A stretch of 15,503 nt of DNA from contig DXSD01000047.1 of assembly GCA_019410665.1 (NCBI GenBank), forward strand, positions 1-15,503, read 5' to 3'. This document shows, in pieces, positions 12,943-15,503 of this stretch. The DNA is from Fusobacterium sp. GTDB taxonomy: Bacteria; Fusobacteriota; Fusobacteriia; Fusobacteriales; Fusobacteriaceae. The position numbers were made by a program, and so were the translations under genes. How positions within the stretch are numbered: the stretch's first letter is position 1; each line of letters starts with the position of its first letter. The notes below the pieces were generated by a model. That model saw nothing but the letters and a program-made list of their open reading frames with translations. It had not been told where the DNA came from and searched no databases.

Positions 12943-14721
12943 CTATAATTTTATAATTGCATTAAATCTACATGCTGATATACATGCTCCACATCTTACA
13001 CACTTCTCTACATCAATTACATGTTTTTCTTTTATATTTCCTTCAATTGCTTTCACTGCACATACTCTAGTACAAGCTGTACATCCTCTACATGCATCAG
13101 TTATAGCATAAGTTATCAATTTTTGACATGCTTTTGCTGTACATTTCTTCTCAACAACATGGTCTATATATTCATTATAAAATTTATCCAATGTAGATAA
13201 TACAGGATTAGCTGAAGTTTGTCCTAGTCCACATAATGAAGTAGCCTTTATACATTCTGATAACTCCTTAAGTAGAGCTAAATCTTCTAATTTTCCTTTT
13301 CCCTTAGTTATTCTATCCAAAATTTCATATAATCTTGTATTCCCTATTCTACAAGGCGTACATTTTCCACAAGATTCATCTAAGGTAAATTCCAAAAAGA
13401 ACTTTGCAACAGATACCATACAATCATCTTCGTCCATTACAACCATTCCTCCTGATCCCATTATAGCTCCCTTACTAGCTAAACTATCAAAATCAATTGG
13501 AGTATCTAAATCCTCTTCATTTAAACACCCTCCAGAAGGACCTCCAGTTTGAACTGCCTTAAACTTTTTACCATCTTTAATTCCTTCACCTATCTCAAAA
13601 ATAATCTCTCTTAAGCTTATTCCCATTGGAACTTCTACTAATCCTACATTATTTATTTTTCCAGATAGAGCAAATACCTTAGTTCCAGGAGATTTTTCAG
13701 TTCCTACCTCTTTAAACCATTCCACTCCATTTAATATTATTCTTGGGATATTTACCAATGTTTCAACATTATTAACTACAGTTGGTTTATTCCAAAATCC
13801 TCTTTCTGCAGGATAAGGTGGTTTAGAAGTAGGTTCTCCTCTTTTTCCTTCCATAGAATGAATCAGTGCAGTTTCTTCTCCACATACAAATGCTCCTGCA
13901 CCAAATTTTATCTCTATATCAAATTCAAAATCTGTTCCAAAAAGATTTTTTCCTAAATAACCTCTTTCTTTTGCTGAATCTATAGCCTTTTGTAATCTTT
14001 CAATAGCAAGAGGATATTCTGCTCTTATATATACTAACCCTTTTGTTGCTCCTATAGCATATCCTGCTATTATCATTCCTTCAATTACTGAGTGTGGATC
14101 TCCTTCCAAGATTGATCTATCCATAAATGCCCCTGGATCTCCCTCATCAGCATTACAAACAATATATTTTTGATCAGCATTATTTTTAGAAGCAATTTCC
14201 CATTTTATACCTGTTGGAAATCCTCCTCCTCCACGACCTCTCAAACCTGAATCTATAATATTTTTTATTACAAATTCCTTAGTCATTTCACTGATAGCTT
14301 TTTCAGCAGCCTTATATCCTTCATTTTCTAAAAATTCATCTATATTTTCAGGATCAATAACTCCACAATTTTTTAAAACTCTTCTCTCCTGCTTTTGATA
14401 GAAATTCATTTTTTTATAATCAGTTACTGCTTCTTGTTTAACAGGATCTTTATAAAGAATTCTTTCTACTTTACTATTTCCTATTATATCTATTTCTACA
14501 ATATCCTTAGCATCTTCAGGTTTTACTTCTATATAAAAATTATTCTCTGGGACAACTTTTACAATTGGACCTTTTTCACAAAATCCAAAGCAACCTGTTA
14601 AAACTACTTGAACATTTTCTATATTTCTTTCTTTTAATTCTTTTTCTATATTTTCCTTTATATCTTTACTTTTAGACGAAAGACATCCTGTTCCACCACA
14701 TATTAAAATCTTTTTATTCAT
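12943..14721 (-). CDS. hydB: Hydrogenase NAD(H)/FMN subunit, NuoF-like
   Basis: The 592-aa flavin subunit that exchanges electrons with NAD(H). It starts with a thioredoxin-like [2Fe-2S] domain (Cys8, 13, 44, 48). The NuoF core follows with GRGGGGFPTG (162-171, NADH/FMN site) and NADEGDPGAF (190-199). Next is the N3-type [4Fe-4S] cluster CGKCTPC plus Cys497 (451, 454, 457, 497). A His521/Cys527/Cys532 group resembles the zinc site of characterised HydB proteins. Two C-terminal ferredoxin clusters have cysteines at 544, 547, 550, 554 and 574, 577, 580, 584. This fused layout is typical of HydABC enzymes rather than complex I. I place the start at the ATG at 14721, 4 bases after GGGAGG; a TTG 12 bases upstream lies on the far side of that site. 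It follows hydC by 34 bases. Confidence 0.96.
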   Translation of the reverse strand: MNKKILICGGTGCLSSKSKDIKENIEKELKERNIENVQVVLTGCFGFCEKGPIVKVVPENNFYIEVKPEDAKDIVEIDIIGNSKVERILYKDPVKQEAVTDYKKMNFYQKQERRVLKNCGVIDPENIDEFLENEGYKAAEKAISEMTKEFVIKNIIDSGLRGRGGGGFPTGIKWEIASKNNADQKYIVCNADEGDPGAFMDRSILEGDPHSVIEGMIIAGYAIGATKGLVYIRAEYPLAIERLQKAIDSAKERGYLGKNLFGTDFEFDIEIKFGAGAFVCGEETALIHSMEGKRGEPTSKPPYPAERGFWNKPTVVNNVETLVNIPRIILNGVEWFKEVGTEKSPGTKVFALSGKINNVGLVEVPMGISLREIIFEIGEGIKDGKKFKAVQTGGPSGGCLNEEDLDTPIDFDSLASKGAIMGSGGMVVMDEDDCMVSVAKFFLEFTLDESCGKCTPCRIGNTRLYEILDRITKGKGKLEDLALLKELSECIKATSLCGLGQTSANPVLSTLDKFYNEYIDHVVEKKCTAKACQKLITYAITDACRGCTACTRVCAVKAIEGNIKEKHVIDVEKCVRCGACISACRFNAIIKL

Positions 14722-14755
14722 ATGTCCTCCCAAAATTACATTTTAATTCCTATTT

Positions 14756-15244
14756 TTACTTCCCTAACTCTAAATCTCTATATTTTTTTATTATTTCTTT
14801 TACATCTTCTGGTTTTACTTTACCATATACTTCTTTTCCTATGAGCATTACAGGTGCCAATCCGCAAGCTCCAACACATCTTAAAGAATCTATGGAAAAT
14901 AATCCTTCTTCAGTTACTCCACCTAATTTTATTCCTAATTCATTTTGAAGTGCTTCTAAAATTTTTTCTGCTCCCCTTACATAACAAGCTGTTCCTGTGC
15001 AAACAGATATAGGATATTTTCCTTTAGGTTCCATAGAGAAAAAATTATAAAAACTTACTACTCCATATACTTTTGATACTGGAATATCAATTTTTTCTGC
15101 TATAAACTCTTGTACCTCTTCTGGTATATATCCAAATATCTCTTGAGCTCTATGTAATATTATAATTAATGAGCTCTTTTTATCATCAAATGTAGAAATA
15201 TACTCTTCTAGTTTCTTAAACCCAACATTTTCTTTACATATCAT
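14756..15244 (-). CDS. hydC: Hydrogenase [2Fe-2S] subunit, NuoE-like
   Basis: A small subunit of the soluble HydABC complex, 162 aa, the normal NuoE/HydC length. It is a helical N-terminal region (about 1-70) plus a thioredoxin-like domain holding one [2Fe-2S] cluster with Cys82 and Cys87 (CTGTACYVRG) and Cys123 and Cys127 (CVGACGLAPV). In relatives this cluster lies next to the FMN of HydB. I choose the ATG at 15244 because AGGAGG sits 6 bases upstream. A start 18 codons earlier would begin inside the -35 box of the operon promoter (15271-15298) and cannot be used by that transcript. First gene of hydC-hydB-hydA, the same order as in Thermotoga. Assignment is secure. Confidence 0.95.
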   Translation of the reverse strand: MICKENVGFKKLEEYISTFDDKKSSLIIILHRAQEIFGYIPEEVQEFIAEKIDIPVSKVYGVVSFYNFFSMEPKGKYPISVCTGTACYVRGAEKILEALQNELGIKLGGVTEEGLFSIDSLRCVGACGLAPVMLIGKEVYGKVKPEDVKEIIKKYRDLELGK

Positions 15245-15270
15245 ACTATCCCTCCTCTTATCTAACATCA

Positions 15271-15298
15271 ATTTTATCATTTTATTTAAAAAAGTCAA
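15271..15298 (-). promoter_or_regulatory. Promoter of the hydCBA operon
   Basis: Minus strand -35 TTGACT (15293-15298), 16-base spacer, -10 TAAAAT (15271-15276), with the start near 15264 and a leader of about 20 bases carrying AGGAGG. This position rules out an upstream start codon for hydC. Confidence 0.78.
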
Positions 15299-15358
15299 TA
15301 TTTTTTTCGTTTTTTGAGTAAATAAAATCCATTTTTATTTTTTATTAGAACTATTGAT

Positions 15359-15379
15359 TTTATTAACTTTTTTAATAAA
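15359..15379. repeat. Inverted repeat upstream of the hyd promoter
   Basis: Perfect 8-base arms TTTATTAA (15359-15366) and TTAATAAA (15372-15379) are separated by 5 bases. The outline is like a Rex site, but it differs from the usual TTGTTAA-N4-TTAACAA in spacing and outer bases. It lies about 60 bases upstream of the -35 box, so it could be an upstream control site, a remnant of rRNA-operon termination, or chance in AT-rich DNA. Confidence 0.35.
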
Positions 15380-15465
15380 CTGTGACTAAAATCATGTTTT
15401 TATTATGATCATTTTTTGATATATTTAAATGTAGTTAAATTAAAATTTACAAAAAATAAAAAAAA

Positions 15466-15503
15466 GCTTAGCGAATTCCTATCCTCCCAGGAGGCTTCCC
15501 TCC
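15466..15503 (-). rRNA. rrf: 5S ribosomal RNA, 3' end (partial, runs off the window)
   Basis: Read on the minus strand, the last 38 bases contain helix IV (GGAGG, GAA, GCCTCC), then TGGGAGGATAGG, which matches the conserved bacterial 5S stretch UGGGAGAGUAGG, then the 3' strand of the terminal helix ending CGCTAAGC. A run of T follows immediately (15453-15465 on that strand), as expected for termination right after 5S. Only the 3' third is present, so the pairing partner of the terminal helix cannot be checked. An rRNA operon therefore ends just upstream of the hyd genes, on the same strand. Confidence 0.85.

Noticed and set aside
15245..15298. N-terminal extension of HydC by 18 residues
   Set aside because: It would start inside the -35 box of the operon promoter; the ATG at 15244 has AGGAGG 6 bases upstream and gives the family length.
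15359..15379. True Rex operator upstream of hydC
   Set aside because: The dyad has a 5-base rather than 4-base centre and lacks the TTGT/ACAA outer bases, so I list it only as an inverted repeat.
15387..15418. Second hairpin (ATCAT / ATGAT repeats) downstream of 5S as an rRNA terminator
   Set aside because: Arms are only 5-6 bases and AT-only, one arm is part of a separate small palindrome, and no U tract follows.

Overview
The window is AT-rich bacterial chromosome, almost certainly from a Fusobacterium-like anaerobe. The base composition is very low in GC, ribosome binding sites are strong (AGGAGG type), and promoters are close to the sigma-70 consensus. Gene content fits too: an NADH-linked [FeFe] hydrogenase, a clostridial-type 2[4Fe-4S] ferredoxin, and a solute-binding protein that I recognise as the DUF3798 type, followed by a small membrane-anchored protein of a kind I associate with fusobacteria. 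The organism call is inference from these traits. Nothing here looks like an insertion sequence, CRISPR array or intact prophage.

Layout, right to left (nearly everything is on the minus strand). The right edge holds the 3' end of a 5S rRNA gene, so an rRNA operon lies just outside. About 220 bases downstream of it, a clear promoter drives hydC-hydB-hydA (15244 down to 11168). These encode a soluble trimeric NAD(H)/ferredoxin-linked [FeFe] hydrogenase, and the operon ends at a hairpin terminator. Next is a five-gene ABC transporter operon (10824 to 5498): solute-binding protein, double-NBD ATPase, two permeases and a small anchored protein. It has a near-perfect promoter, a leader hairpin that looks like an attenuator, and a partial terminator after the binding-protein gene. 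A single-gene ferredoxin unit follows (5363-5193, 56 aa) with its own promoter and terminator; its product is a natural electron partner for the hydrogenase. Then come an Smr-domain gene, a type I-beta DAHP synthase (first step of aromatic amino-acid synthesis) and a pgeF-type laccase-domain gene, the last two only 2 nt apart.

A long-stem hairpin at 2990-3060 separates pgeF from the only plus-strand gene, a LexA/CI-like XRE-S24 self-cleaving repressor (2224-2913). This repressor is divergent from a 74-aa hypothetical gene, and the shared promoter region carries AT-rich dyads that are plausible operators. The left end holds an rpiR-type regulator and proC (proline biosynthesis) in one operon, followed by a strong promoter facing out of the window.

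The least-described system is the ABC transporter operon, whose substrate cannot be deduced from sequence. The repressor/74-aa module is the second one to look at.
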